In this document: positions 27,501-36,154 of the stretch, one piece after another
Numbering within the stretch: position 1 is the first letter of the stretch
How the letters are laid out: each line of letters begins with the position of its first letter
Origin: Caballeronia sp. SBC1
GTDB taxonomy: Bacteria > Pseudomonadota > Gammaproteobacteria > Burkholderiales > Burkholderiaceae
Reading direction: 5' to 3'
DNA: 64,000 nt
NCBI RefSeq assembly: GCF_011493005.1
Contig: NZ_CP049159.1
Coordinates: 186,001 to 250,000, forward strand
Translations under genes and position numbers: made by a program
Notes under the pieces: model-generated
What the model was told of the DNA's origin: nothing
Database searches by the model: none
What the model saw: only the letters and a program-made list of their open reading frames with translations

Positions 27501-28358
27501 CGCGCACGCGAAGACGAGAAAATTCGCTTTCGTGATATTCAGGCGCAGCCGCGCAAAATCATTTCGTCGCCGACGTGGAGCGGGATCGAATCCGAGCATG
27601 TCTCATACAGCGCAAGCTATACGAACGTGCATGAACTGATTCCTTGGCGCACCCTTTCGGGACGTCAACAGCTCTATCAGGATCACGTGTGGATGCGCGA
27701 TTTTGGTGAGTCGCTGTGCGTGTACAAACCACCGATCGATACACGCAGTACGGTGGGGATGGAGGGTAGCCGATCGAACGGGAACCTCGAAATTGCACTC
27801 AACTTTCTGACACCTCATCAGAAATGGGGCATTCATAGCACCTACACCGACAATCTGTTGATGCTGACGCTCTCGCGCGGTGGCCCCATCGTCTGGATCT
27901 CCGAGATCGATGCCAGAAAAATTGGCGTGGTCGATAACGACTGGATCGAAGCCTTCAATTTGAACGGAGCGCTGACAGCCCGCGCAGTCGTGAGCCAGCG
28001 TATTCCCGTGGGCGCCGTCATGATGTATCACGCGCAGGAAAAGATCATCAACACGCCTGGGTCCGAAGTCACCGGCGTACGCGGGATTCACAATTCGGTC
28101 ACGCGCATCATGCCGAAGCCGACCCATATGATCGGCGGTTATGCGCAGCTTTCCTACGGTTTCAATTATTACGGCACGGTCGGCTCCAATCGCGACGAAT
28201 TTGTGATCGTACGCAAAATGAACACAGTCGACTGGAAGGATGAGTCGACGCCGTCGTCGGTGCTGTCGTCGGCAGAGGCTGCCCGTCACCAACACACGCT
28301 CGCCCATGGCGCCCCCACGCTTGCGATGGCCGACGATGAGTCAGGAGATAAAAAATGA
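24534..28358 (+). CDS. narG: Respiratory nitrate reductase alpha subunit
   Basis: The 1274-residue Mo-bis-MGD catalytic subunit of membrane-bound NarGHI, reducing nitrate with quinol electrons on the cytoplasmic face. The FS0 cluster ligands H50, C54, C58 and C93 and the molybdenum ligand D222 (in FYDWYCDLPPASPQTWGEQ) fall at the same positions as in E. coli NarG. Further signatures are GLNHWFNMDMSYRSI and GGYAQLSYGFNYYG. The ATG follows TAGGAGTAGATCGG. The stop overlaps the narH start (ATGA), so translation is coupled. Full length, no defects seen. Confidence 0.97.
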   Translation: MSHFVDRLKYFSTSRPTFSEGHGMTTQEDRGWEDAYRQRWQHDKIVRSTHGVNCTGSCSWKIYVKSGIVTWETQQTDYPRTRPDMPNHEPRGCARGASYSWYLYSANRLKYPLIRSALLRQWREKRLTLEPVQAWSAIVDDQQARASYTRRRGLGGFVRSNWDEVNEIIAAANIHTIKRHGPDRIVGFSPIPAMSMVSYAAGSRYLSLIGGVNLSFYDWYCDLPPASPQTWGEQTDVPESADWYNSTFIMMWGSNVPQTRTPDAHFMTEVRYRGTKVVSIFPDYAEGAKFGDIWLHPKQGTDAALGLAMGHVVLTEFHVAGKSAYFADYCRRFTDMPLLVRIVKQGEHFVPERLLRSDEFEDALGQDSNAAWKTVAIDELSGKLVTPVGSIGFRWGQKEGGDAGKWNLKEEDAQGAPIRPVMSFVEDHHEVIEVAFPYFGNVEHTHFTHTGHASVLPRRVGVRKVATRDGDVLVATVYDLFIANYGVDQGLGGANVAASFDDDVPYTPAWQEKITGVKRNEVIAVAREFADNAHKTEGKSMVILGAGLNHWFNMDMSYRSIINLLVMCGCVGKSGGGWSHYVGQEKLRPQTGWLPLAFATDWHRPPRFMNGTSFFYAHTDQWRYETMRVTELLSPLVDGSQFAESPIDYNVRAERMGWLPSAPQFKTNPLKVGRAAAGSDAAAYVAKGLKDGSLEMSCVDPDAPENFPRNLFVWRSNLLGSSGKGHEYFLKHLLGAEHGVQGKDLGATAGILPKEVKWHDQAPQGKLDLVVTLDFRMSTTCLYSDIVLPTATWYEKDDMNTSDMHPFIHPLSAAVDPAWQSKSDWEIYKGIAQKFSELTVGHLGIEHDVVLSPLQHDSPGEIAQTDGVADWGHNECEPIPGKTMASVVTVERDYPNTYRKFTSVGPLLDSLGNGGKGITWQTGEEIEQLRALNYPVTDEGVSHGRPQILSAINAAEVILSLAPETNGAVAVKAWQALSALTGTDHTHLARAREDEKIRFRDIQAQPRKIISSPTWSGIESEHVSYSASYTNVHELIPWRTLSGRQQLYQDHVWMRDFGESLCVYKPPIDTRSTVGMEGSRSNGNLEIALNFLTPHQKWGIHSTYTDNLLMLTLSRGGPIVWISEIDARKIGVVDNDWIEAFNLNGALTARAVVSQRIPVGAVMMYHAQEKIINTPGSEVTGVRGIHNSVTRIMPKPTHMIGGYAQLSYGFNYYGTVGSNRDEFVIVRKMNTVDWKDESTPSSVLSSAEAARHQHTLAHGAPTLAMADDESGDKK

Positions 28359-29896
28359 AAATCCGCGCTCAGATCGGCATGGTCATGAATCTGGACAAAT
28401 GCATCGGCTGCCATACGTGTTCGGTCACTTGCAAAAACGTCTGGACCTCGCGCGAGGGGATGGAATATGCCTGGTTCAACAATGTCGAGACCAAGCCCGG
28501 CATTGGTTACCCCAAGGATTGGGAAAACCAGGATCGCTGGAACGGTGGATGGAAGCGCAAGACGAACGGCAAGATCGAGCTTCGCGCCGGTAGCAAGTGG
28601 CGTGTGCTCGCGACTATTTTCGGCAACCCGAACCTGCCGGAAATAGACGACTACTATGAGCCGTTCACCTTCGACTACGCGCATTTGCACGACGCGCCGG
28701 ACGTCAAGGTTGGACCGGTTGCCCGGCCCCGATCGCTGATCACCGGCGAGCGGATGGAGAAAATCGAGTGGGGCCCGAACTGGGAAGAAATCCTCGGTGG
28801 TGAATTCGAAAAGCGTAAGCAGGACTACAACTTTGACCAGGTGCAAACGGACATCTACGGGGAGTTCGAGAACACCTTCATGATGTATCTGCCGCGACTC
28901 TGCGAGCACTGCCTGAACCCTGCCTGCGTCGCGTCCTGCCCTTCCGGCGCGATTTACAAGCGCGAGGAAGACGGCATCGTCCTGATCGATCAGGACAAGT
29001 GCCGAGGCTGGCGCATGTGCGTGTCGGGATGTCCATACAAGAAAATCTACTACAACTGGCAAAGCGGCAAGTCAGAGAAGTGCATCTTCTGCTATCCGCG
29101 CATTGAGGCAGGCCAGCCAACGGTATGCTCGGAAACCTGCGTCGGGCGAATTCGCTATCTTGGCGTCTTGCTGTACGACGCCGACCGGATCCAGGAAGCT
29201 GCGTCGGTCGAAGACCCACAGGATCTGTACGAAGCACAGCTTTCCATCTTCCTCGATCCAAACGATCCGGCAGTGCGTGAGCAGGCCGCTCGGGATGGCG
29301 TGCCGGACAACTGGCTTGAAGCAGCGCGTCATTCACCGGTGTACAAAATGGCGATGGAGTGGAAGATCGCCTTCCCGCTGCACCCCGAATACCGGACCTT
29401 GCCGATGGTCTGGTATGTCCCTCCCCTGTCGCCCATCAACTCAGCGACCAACGACGGCCGCCTCGGCATGAAGGGACTGCTCCCCGATGTCGATTCGTTG
29501 CGCATCCCCCTGCGTTACCTGGCCAACTTGCTGACGGCGGGACGCGAAGCGCCCGTGCGCCTCGCACTCAAGCGAATGCTCGCCATGCGCGCATTCATGC
29601 GCGAGCGCCACGTAGAGCGTCGTGAAAGTCCGGAACTGCTCGCTGAGGTCGATCTGAGCACCGCGCAAGTTGACGAGATGTATCGCTATCTTGCGATCGC
29701 CAATTACGAGGACCGCTTTGTCATTCCGACGGCACATCGTGAATATGCTGAAGATGCTTTCGACCTGCGCGCATCGTGCGGTTTCTCGTTCGGCAATGGG
29801 TGTTCAGATGGCACGACTGAAACCAGCCTGTTTGGCGGCCGCAAGGGCATCGGCAAGGACCGAAAGACGATTCCGATCCGCGCGGCGGGTGAGTAA
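28355..29896 (+). CDS. narH: Respiratory nitrate reductase beta subunit
   Basis: The 513-residue electron-transfer subunit carrying three [4Fe-4S] and one [3Fe-4S] cluster. Cysteine groups in order: CIGCHTCSVTC at about 16-26; CEHCLNPACVASCP at about 184; CRGWRMCVSGCP at about 217, where tryptophan replaces one cysteine, giving the [3Fe-4S] cluster as in E. coli; and CIFCYPR...CSETC at about 244-263. It links NarI to NarG. The start overlaps narG, and the stop overlaps narJ as TAATG. Normal length. Confidence 0.97.
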   Translation: MKIRAQIGMVMNLDKCIGCHTCSVTCKNVWTSREGMEYAWFNNVETKPGIGYPKDWENQDRWNGGWKRKTNGKIELRAGSKWRVLATIFGNPNLPEIDDYYEPFTFDYAHLHDAPDVKVGPVARPRSLITGERMEKIEWGPNWEEILGGEFEKRKQDYNFDQVQTDIYGEFENTFMMYLPRLCEHCLNPACVASCPSGAIYKREEDGIVLIDQDKCRGWRMCVSGCPYKKIYYNWQSGKSEKCIFCYPRIEAGQPTVCSETCVGRIRYLGVLLYDADRIQEAASVEDPQDLYEAQLSIFLDPNDPAVREQAARDGVPDNWLEAARHSPVYKMAMEWKIAFPLHPEYRTLPMVWYVPPLSPINSATNDGRLGMKGLLPDVDSLRIPLRYLANLLTAGREAPVRLALKRMLAMRAFMRERHVERRESPELLAEVDLSTAQVDEMYRYLAIANYEDRFVIPTAHREYAEDAFDLRASCGFSFGNGCSDGTTETSLFGGRKGIGKDRKTIPIRAAGE

Positions 29897-30576
29897 TGGA
29901 CAACAACGGACCGATTTTTAGCATGTTGAGCGCGCTGCTCGACTATCCGGATGAATCTCTCGTTGAGGGACTGGCCGAGATTCGTACGTCAATGGCACGG
30001 CATCGGGCCTTTGCACCCGCCACACGTGACGCTTTGATCGCGCTGGTCGACCAGTTGGCGTCGCGACCCCTGCTGGACCTGCAGGAAGACTATGTTGAAA
30101 CGTTTGATCGAGGCCGGGCAATGTCCCTTTACTTGTTCGAGCATGTCCATGGCGAGTCACGCGAGCGGGGACAAGCCATGGTCGATTTGCTTGCGATGTA
30201 CGAAGCAAAAGGGCTGTTTCTCGGCGGAGGCGAGTTGCCTGACTATCTGCCCGTCTTCCTGGAATTTCTCGCACACGAAACACCCGCAAAGGCGCGGTCG
30301 CTGCTAGCTGAAATCGCCGACATCAACCGGCAAATTGCGACGAAGCTCGCCGAGCGCGGTAGCGCTTACTTCGCGGTAGTGGCCGCCTTGCTGCCGCTGG
30401 CAGGCGAGGCGCCGCTGGACGTCACGGCGCCCGCGCACGTAGCGGACTCGGAGATCGATGGCGAAGCGCTCGATCGCGAGTGGCAGGACACACCCGTCAG
30501 TTTCCTGGGCGCGCAAGCCCCTGTTTCAACGCAACCTCAGCCTATCCAGTTTCATGAAAAACGACCACCGCGGTAG
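29896..30576 (+). CDS. narJ: Nitrate reductase molybdenum cofactor assembly chaperone
   Basis: A 226-residue helical chaperone of the NarJ/TorD family. It binds apo-NarGH in the cytoplasm and lets the cofactor insert before membrane docking. Typical stretches are LSALLDYPDE near the N terminus and DYVETFDRGRAMSLYLFEHVHGESRERGQAMVDLL in the centre. It is not part of the mature enzyme. Its start overlaps the narH stop, showing tight coupling in the operon. The C-terminal 50 residues are variable and proline-rich, as expected. Confidence 0.94.
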   Translation: MDNNGPIFSMLSALLDYPDESLVEGLAEIRTSMARHRAFAPATRDALIALVDQLASRPLLDLQEDYVETFDRGRAMSLYLFEHVHGESRERGQAMVDLLAMYEAKGLFLGGGELPDYLPVFLEFLAHETPAKARSLLAEIADINRQIATKLAERGSAYFAVVAALLPLAGEAPLDVTAPAHVADSEIDGEALDREWQDTPVSFLGAQAPVSTQPQPIQFHEKRPPR

Positions 30577-30630
30577 TCCCGCAAAGCGGGACACCGTGTT
30601 CAAAAGCATGTTTCTCGTTGGAGATGCCTC

Positions 30631-31314
30631 ATGAGTCAGCACTTCATCAATTCGCTTTTGTTTGGCATTTATCCCTATGTCTGTCTCGCGATCTGGCTGC
30701 TTGGCAGCCTGATCCGCTTCGATCGGGAACAGTACACCTGGAAGAGCGATTCCTCGCAACTGCTCAGACGCCGGCAACTACGCCTGGGGAGCAATCTGTT
30801 TCACATCGGTGTACTGATCGTCATTGCCGGCCACTTCGCAGGCTTTCTGGCGCCGCACTGGATGGTGTCGCCATTTCTGAACGCCTCACAACATCAATTC
30901 ATTGCAATGGCTGGAGGCGGTAGTGCCGGCATTGTTGCAATCATCGGCTTAACGATTCTGCTGTATCGACGGCTATCGGACCCGCGAATTCGCATCAATA
31001 GCGCGCACGCGGATATTCTGGTCCTGGTCATATTGTGGTTGCAGCTTGCGCTCGGACTTTCCACCGTCCCGCTTTCATTGGCCCACATGGACGGGGTCAT
31101 GTTCGAAACGCTGAGCACCTATGTCAAGGGAATCGTCACGTTCCAATCCGTCGCCGATCTCATTGCCCCGGTGCCGCTCGTCTACAAAATTCATATTGTG
31201 CTGGGCTTCACGATCTTCCTCATTTCTCCATTCACGCGTCTTGTTCATATATGGAGTGGCATGGCAACCGTAGCCTATTTGTTTCGGCCGCACCAGATCG
31301 TGCGTAAGCGCTAA
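30631..31314 (+). CDS. narI: Respiratory nitrate reductase gamma subunit (cytochrome b)
   Basis: A 227-residue membrane subunit with five hydrophobic segments that oxidises quinol and anchors NarGH. Haem-binding histidines are visible in FHIGVLIVIAGHFAGF (helix 2) and KIHIVLGFTIFLISPFTRLVHIW (helix 5), matching the paired b-haem ligands of the family. The first residues (MSQHFINSLLFGIYPY) are the usual start. It follows narJ by 54 bp. Complete. Confidence 0.96.
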   Translation: MSQHFINSLLFGIYPYVCLAIWLLGSLIRFDREQYTWKSDSSQLLRRRQLRLGSNLFHIGVLIVIAGHFAGFLAPHWMVSPFLNASQHQFIAMAGGGSAGIVAIIGLTILLYRRLSDPRIRINSAHADILVLVILWLQLALGLSTVPLSLAHMDGVMFETLSTYVKGIVTFQSVADLIAPVPLVYKIHIVLGFTIFLISPFTRLVHIWSGMATVAYLFRPHQIVRKR

Positions 31315-31329
31315 CGCGAGGAAAATCAC

Positions 31330-32127
31330 ATGTCTTCAAACACGATTGACACATCGGCGGTATCAGACCTGGTTGAGCTCAGTGTCAACGGCGTCCTGAT
31401 CGATGCAGCCGCAATTGATACCGAATCTGCGTCCCACCTGAATGAAGCCGATCCAGACAGGGCCGCACGTCTGGCATTGGTGGTGCGTGAGTTGCTCACA
31501 CAGCGAGCCGTGACGATGGGTTTGCTTGTGGCGCACGCCGAACTCGATGATCAGGTCACTGACCGCCTGCTGGAACTGGAATGTGCGACTCCCGTGCCAT
31601 CCGATGAGGAATGTCTGCGCTACTACGCGGCAAATTCGCAGAAGTTTCGCAGTCCCGACCTGGTCTTTGCGCGCCACATCCTCTTTGCGCTGACAGACAA
31701 GTCCGCCATGACCCAGGTTCGCGCCCGCGCGGAAGAGGCGCATCGAGAACTCGTTCAGCATCCCGATCGGTTCGAGGCGCTCGCCAACACCCTGTCAAAC
31801 TGCCCGTCCGGTCAGGTCGGTGGAAATCTCGGCCAGTTGACCCGCGGTGAGAGCGTGCCCGAATTCGAGAAGGCAATTTTCGACAGCAAACAGGTCGGCC
31901 TGCTGACGGGGCTCGTCAACACGCGCTATGGCTTTCATATCGTGTTGGTGGAGCGCCGGATCGAGGGACTCGCGCTGCCATACGAAGCAGTACGAGAAAC
32001 CATCGGACGCTATCTTCTTGAGCATGTTCGGCATAAGTCGATTCAGCAATATTTGACGCTGCTGGCCGCAAACGCCGATCTGCGTGGCATCACATTGGAT
32101 GTACGCCCCGGTTTGTTGTTGCAATAG
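31330..32127 (+). CDS. Parvulin-type peptidyl-prolyl isomerase linked to nar
   Basis: A 265-residue protein without a signal peptide. Residues about 110-220 form a rotamase domain (FARHILFAL, FEALANTLSNCPSGQVGGNLGQLTRGESVPEFEKAIF, TRYGFHIVLVERR). The N-terminal 100 residues are helical, as in NifM/PpiC-like cytoplasmic foldases. It lies 15 bp after narI, and such genes follow narI in many betaproteobacteria, so it probably helps fold or assemble the nitrate reductase. The exact target is inferred from context. Confidence 0.88.
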   Translation: MSSNTIDTSAVSDLVELSVNGVLIDAAAIDTESASHLNEADPDRAARLALVVRELLTQRAVTMGLLVAHAELDDQVTDRLLELECATPVPSDEECLRYYAANSQKFRSPDLVFARHILFALTDKSAMTQVRARAEEAHRELVQHPDRFEALANTLSNCPSGQVGGNLGQLTRGESVPEFEKAIFDSKQVGLLTGLVNTRYGFHIVLVERRIEGLALPYEAVRETIGRYLLEHVRHKSIQQYLTLLAANADLRGITLDVRPGLLLQ

Positions 32128-32248
32128 TGATTTGCGGTGGGGTTTACAGCGAATCAGCATCCGCATTTGATACGCGCCCATCGCCCCTACCTTGATCGAT
32201 GACGTCCACTTGTAGCCATCATCGTTATCGTCCTGCTCTGGAGCAGTT

Positions 32249-33484
32249 ATGAGTTCACGAAAAAGTCCAATGTTGGTGTTAAGTGTCACGACTTTGGCAT
32301 TTTTGGTCTGCTTCGTCGTCTGGATGATGTTCGGCGTGCTCGGCATCGAGCTACGAACCGAGCTTGAGCTGAACAGCACGGAGTTCGGATTGCTCACGGC
32401 CACGCCGGTTCTGACCGGCGCACTATTGCGCGTGCCGTTGGGGATTTGGACGGACCGTTTTGGCGGTCGCGTGGTGATGACGCTATTGCTGGTCCTCTGC
32501 GCCGTCCCTGTGTTCCTGATCGCATACGCGACGGCGTTCTGGCAATTCCTTGCAATCGGCCTGTGTCTTGGCGCGGTCGGCGCATCGTTTGCGGTAGGGA
32601 CGCCCTATGTCGCGCGGTTCTTCCCGCCCGAAAAACGTGGCTTTGCGATGGGATTCTTTGGCGCCGGCACGGCCGGCGCCGCGGTAAATTTATTCATCAC
32701 GCCTTCGCTGCAGGCGGCCTACGGCTGGCGCGCTGTCCCGAAGATCTATGCGCTCGCGCTCCTCGTCACGGCGCTGATCTTCTGGCTGGGCTCCGCGACC
32801 GACCCGGGCGCAGGGAAATCGTCCGGGCCATGGTACAAGCAGTTCGAGGTTCTGAAGAATCCAAAGATATGGAAGTACTGCCAGTACTACTCGATCTGCT
32901 TCGGTGGGTTCACCGCGCTGTCACTGTGGGTCCCGCAATATCTGAAGGGTGAATTCGGCTTTTCGGTTGTCACCGCCGCGGCGTTAGCCGCCGGTTTTTC
33001 GCTGCCGGGATCGGTATTGCGCGCGCTGGGTGGCACCTTGTCCGACCGCTTTGGTGCGCATCAGGTGACGTGGTGGGGCTTGTGGGTCGCGTGGGTATGT
33101 CTGTTCCTGTTGTCGTACCCGGATACCTCTTTCGTGGTGAGCACGCTCGGCGGCCCGCGCAGCTTTCATATCCATCTGGGTGTCCCGGTCTTCATCGGAC
33201 TTCTTTTCATTCTTGGCGCGGTCTTCGCGTTCGGTATGGCCTCGACGTTCAAGTACGTCGCCGACGACTTTCCGGAGCAAATGGGTGTCGTCACCGGCAT
33301 CGTTGGACTGGCTGGTGGATTGGGTGGCTTCCTGCTGCCAATCCTTTTCGGTGTGGTTCTTGATTGGCTCGGCGTTCGCTCGAGTTGCTTCATGTTTCTG
33401 TACGGCATCGTCTGGGTGTCGCTGATTCTGCTGTATCAATCCAGCGTCCGACAGGTCCGCATCGACGGAACAGTTCCGCAGTGA
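32249..33484 (+). CDS. narK: Nitrate/nitrite transporter, respiratory NarK type
   Basis: A 411-residue major-facilitator protein with 12 predicted membrane helices. It carries GAVGASFAVGTPYVARFFPPEKRGFA and GFFGAGTAGAAVN near helix 5, and GLAGGLGGFLLPILFG near helix 11, the two glycine-rich nitrate signatures. It should import nitrate and/or exchange nitrite for NarGHI. It starts 120 bp after the isomerase, in the same direction. A fragment of a paralogue's last 38 codons lies at 61310-61426, again followed by a homologue of the next gene. Confidence 0.93.
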   Translation: MSSRKSPMLVLSVTTLAFLVCFVVWMMFGVLGIELRTELELNSTEFGLLTATPVLTGALLRVPLGIWTDRFGGRVVMTLLLVLCAVPVFLIAYATAFWQFLAIGLCLGAVGASFAVGTPYVARFFPPEKRGFAMGFFGAGTAGAAVNLFITPSLQAAYGWRAVPKIYALALLVTALIFWLGSATDPGAGKSSGPWYKQFEVLKNPKIWKYCQYYSICFGGFTALSLWVPQYLKGEFGFSVVTAAALAAGFSLPGSVLRALGGTLSDRFGAHQVTWWGLWVAWVCLFLLSYPDTSFVVSTLGGPRSFHIHLGVPVFIGLLFILGAVFAFGMASTFKYVADDFPEQMGVVTGIVGLAGGLGGFLLPILFGVVLDWLGVRSSCFMFLYGIVWVSLILLYQSSVRQVRIDGTVPQ

Positions 33485-33539
33485 CTGTAAAAGAGCCAAC
33501 GTACTGCGCCCTACCGACACGACACCACATGGACCACTG

Positions 33540-33953
33540 ATGATGAGTATTTCAAGTTTTGATGAGCTGATTCGCGTCGCGCGGCAACAACCTGAACCTC
33601 AGCGTTTGCTATTCGTATTTACCACAGCTGAGTTGCCTGGGGACTCTACGCCCGAACAGCGGGCCCGCTTCGAAGCTGGTGAGGGTGGCGCGCTGACGCC
33701 ACTGATGTGCGTGGACAAAACGCTCGAAGAACTCGGCACGTTTAGCGACCTGGTCGAAGAATCGCGACAGGTTCTCCAGGAATGGGCAATCGTCTTCGTC
33801 GCCGCTCTCTCCGGTAAAAACGGGCGTGTGCCGCAGGCTGAGGATGCCGAAGCGCCGTTGAACAGGATGGTGGAATCTATCAAAGCGGGAACTGTCGGCA
33901 TGTTTATTCCATTCGATACACATGGTCAGGCAGTGCTACTTGCTCCACCCTGA
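33540..33953 (+). CDS. Conserved small protein of unknown function, copy 1
   Basis: A 137-residue soluble protein; the start may be either of two adjacent ATGs (33540 or 33543). It shares about 70% identity by eye with the protein at 61483-61899, including QRLLFVFT, TPEQRARFEAG.GGALTPL, FVAALSGKNG and MVESIKAGTVGMF. Databases often label this family 'ribonucleotide reductase subunit alpha', but there is nothing here of a real NrdA and I would not use that name. In both places it follows a narK 3' end, so a link to nitrate metabolism is likely. It has two cysteines at most and no metal motif that I recognise. Confidence 0.75.
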   Translation: MMSISSFDELIRVARQQPEPQRLLFVFTTAELPGDSTPEQRARFEAGEGGALTPLMCVDKTLEELGTFSDLVEESRQVLQEWAIVFVAALSGKNGRVPQAEDAEAPLNRMVESIKAGTVGMFIPFDTHGQAVLLAPP

Positions 33954-34143
33954 ACAGATCTCTCATTGACTGCAATGGCCTCGACGATGACACGTTCCCC
34001 ATGAAGAGGATCAGAACGCAAAGAAACGATTGCTTGAGCTACACGGTGACGGAATCGCGCGACACCCGGCAAACTGACAGGCATCAAGCCGTGCCCGAGA
34101 AGTCACGAAACAGCCGGCTTTCGATGCCAGGAGCAGGTAAGGA

Positions 34144-35304
34144 ATGAGCATGAACGAGAAGCCGACTAACGATTGGGACCCGAGGTCCGAGGCCGTCACG
34201 CACGATCAGGTTGCGGCGTATGATGAAATGCGGCACCGTTGTCCCGTCGCGCACAGTGACTACCTGAACTTATCCCTATTCCGCCATGACGATGTCATGC
34301 GCGTGCTCAACGATCCTGAAACGTTCAGTAGTGCGGTCTCGAGCTATCTCTCCGTGCCCAATGGCATGGATCCTCCTGAGCACACCCAGTACAGAACCAT
34401 TGTCGAGCCTTATTTCAGCCCGCAGCGGATGGCGGTCTTTGAGCCGGTGTGCCGGGACATTGCCGCCACTCTGGTAAATGGACTTTCGAGAGGCCGCGAG
34501 CTCGAATTTAACGCTCAGTTTGCACAAGACTTTGCGATGAACATCCAGTGCGCTTTTCTGGGTTGGCCACAGGAACTACGCGCGCCACTGCTTCACTGGA
34601 TTCGCAAAAATCGTGAAGCCACACTAACGGGTGACAGAATCGCTCTCGACCGGGTGGCCGTCGAATTTGACACCTACATCAAGGGCTTGCTTGCGCAACG
34701 GCGGCAATCGGGCGCGGAAGCACAAGACGACATCACGACCAGCCTGCTACGTGAGCGGATCGGGGACCGGCTGCTGCACGACGACGAAATTGTCAGCGTC
34801 CTGCGCAACTGGACCGTCGGCGAACTTGGGACGATTGCGGCGTGTATCGGAATTCTCGCTCATTACCTTGCCGAACATCCCGATGTCCAGCAGCGGTTGC
34901 GGGAGCAGCCATCGGTATTGCCAAAGGCCATCGACGAAATACTCCGGATCCGGGCACCACTCATCGCCAACCGCCGCATCAGTACCAAGTCGGTGAAAAT
35001 CGGCGGTCACGAGGTACCCGTCGGCCAGCGAATCACGCTCATCTGGGCATCATCGAACCGGGACGAGACGGTTTTTGGTGACCCCGACGAGTTCCGGCTT
35101 GACCGCGATCCGGCCAGTAACCTCCTATACGGATCCGGCATCCATGTTTGTCCGGGTGCGCCGCTCGCGCGGCTAGAACTGCGTGTTGGCATGGAAGAAC
35201 TGCTTGAGCGCACCAACTGGATTGCGCTCGTGCCGGGCAGCCCCCTCACGAAAGCCGTGTATCCGGCTGCTGGTTTTTCTGCATTGCCATTGCGCATCGA
35301 GTGA
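34144..35304 (+). CDS. Cytochrome P450 with unusual I-helix
   Basis: A 386-residue soluble P450. The haem-thiolate loop YGSGIHVCPGAPLAR (about 332-346) and the ExxR motif in IDEILRIRAPL are clear. The I-helix reads WTVGELGTIAACIG, so the usual acid before the threonine in (A/G)Gx(D/E)T is glycine. Classical oxygen activation relies on that acid; fungal NO-reducing P450nor also lacks it. The gene lies in the nar cluster with no ferredoxin or reductase nearby. Substrate is unknown; an NO- or nitrite-related role is only a hypothesis. ATG 34144 has a crowded ribosome site; ATG 34150 is spaced better from AAGGA. Confidence 0.88.
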   Translation: MSMNEKPTNDWDPRSEAVTHDQVAAYDEMRHRCPVAHSDYLNLSLFRHDDVMRVLNDPETFSSAVSSYLSVPNGMDPPEHTQYRTIVEPYFSPQRMAVFEPVCRDIAATLVNGLSRGRELEFNAQFAQDFAMNIQCAFLGWPQELRAPLLHWIRKNREATLTGDRIALDRVAVEFDTYIKGLLAQRRQSGAEAQDDITTSLLRERIGDRLLHDDEIVSVLRNWTVGELGTIAACIGILAHYLAEHPDVQQRLREQPSVLPKAIDEILRIRAPLIANRRISTKSVKIGGHEVPVGQRITLIWASSNRDETVFGDPDEFRLDRDPASNLLYGSGIHVCPGAPLARLELRVGMEELLERTNWIALVPGSPLTKAVYPAAGFSALPLRIE

Positions 35305-35374
35305 GTACCCTAGTGCTCGACCACGCGGGCACTCAAAGTCCCATCGCCCCCTTGAAACGATCAGGAGTGACATC

Positions 35375-35791
35375 ATGGAAGAAACGCCCGCGCTTGCTGA
35401 ATGGATAATCGAACAGACGGCTGACGCCGTTATCTATGCCGACCCTGCCGGTACCATCGTGCGCTGGAACCGTGCTGCCACGGCGCTGTTCGGCTACAGT
35501 GCCGCGGAGGCGCTAGGCCAGAACCTTGATCTGATCATCCCGGAACATCTGCGGGCCGCACACTGGCGCGGCTTCGAAGCGGCGATGACAAGTGGTCGTA
35601 CAAGGCTGCATGGTCGCGCGACGTTGACCCGTGCGATCAGCAAGACAGGTCAGAAGCTTTACGTCGAAATGACGTTCGCGATGGTGAACAATCAGGAGGG
35701 TGAAGTGCTTGGCTCGGTTGCAATCGCCCGGGACGTCACCGCGCGGGTTGAACATGAAAAATCTGTCTCTAGCCACAACGGCGTAATGTAG
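35375..35791 (+). CDS. Single PAS-domain protein
   Basis: A 138-residue protein that is almost entirely one PAS domain: IIEQTADAVIYADPAGTIVRWNRAATALFGYSAAEALGQNLDLIIPEHLRAAHWRGF and the PAC part EVLGSVAIARDVTARVEHEK. There is no output domain, so it would act as a stand-alone sensor or partner, perhaps binding haem or flavin. The start at 35375 follows AGGAGTGACATC; the frame upstream overlaps the P450 gene and is not coding. Downstream of P450 by 70 bp, possibly co-transcribed. Confidence 0.85.
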   Translation: MEETPALAEWIIEQTADAVIYADPAGTIVRWNRAATALFGYSAAEALGQNLDLIIPEHLRAAHWRGFEAAMTSGRTRLHGRATLTRAISKTGQKLYVEMTFAMVNNQEGEVLGSVAIARDVTARVEHEKSVSSHNGVM

Positions 35792-35947
35792 TACGGCATG
35801 ACTTCATTGCGCCGGTCACTTCGGATGCGGTCGCTATATCAAGCGGTAGCCGACCCTTTATGAGCATTCTCAAGAAGCCGCGATATTTGCCAATTTTGGC
35901 GGCCCCAGTCACATGTTACGTTACCGCGCACGTCCGTTTTGACAGGT

Positions 35948-36154
35948 TCAGATGCGCTCGAGTCCGCCCCGGTCGACAATGTTTATCTGCTTGCCGCGCA
36001 CCTCGATCAAGCTCGCCTTCAGGAACTTTGAAAAAGAGCGGCTAACCGTTTCAAGCTGTAAGCCCAGGTAGCTGCCCATTTCGTCACGTGTCATACGAAG
36101 ATGGAATTTCGCCGGCGAATAGCCGACGCGCTGCAGCCGCGCAGAGATGTTCAG
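35948..36154 (-). pseudogene. 3' fragment of an FNR/CRP-family regulator gene
   Basis: The last 68 codons of the open frame read LNISARLQRVGYSPAKFHLRM, TRDEMGSYLGLQLETVSRSFSKF and IEVRGKQINIVD, the helix-turn-helix end of an Fnr-type oxygen regulator. The FeS-binding and cyclic-nucleotide-fold parts are missing; a glycosyltransferase fragment is joined upstream instead. The loss of a local fnr-type gene beside nar is notable. Confidence 0.82.

Noticed and set aside
33540..33953. Ribonucleotide reductase alpha subunit
   Set aside because: 137 residues without any NrdA active-site or radical motif; the name appears to be a database error.
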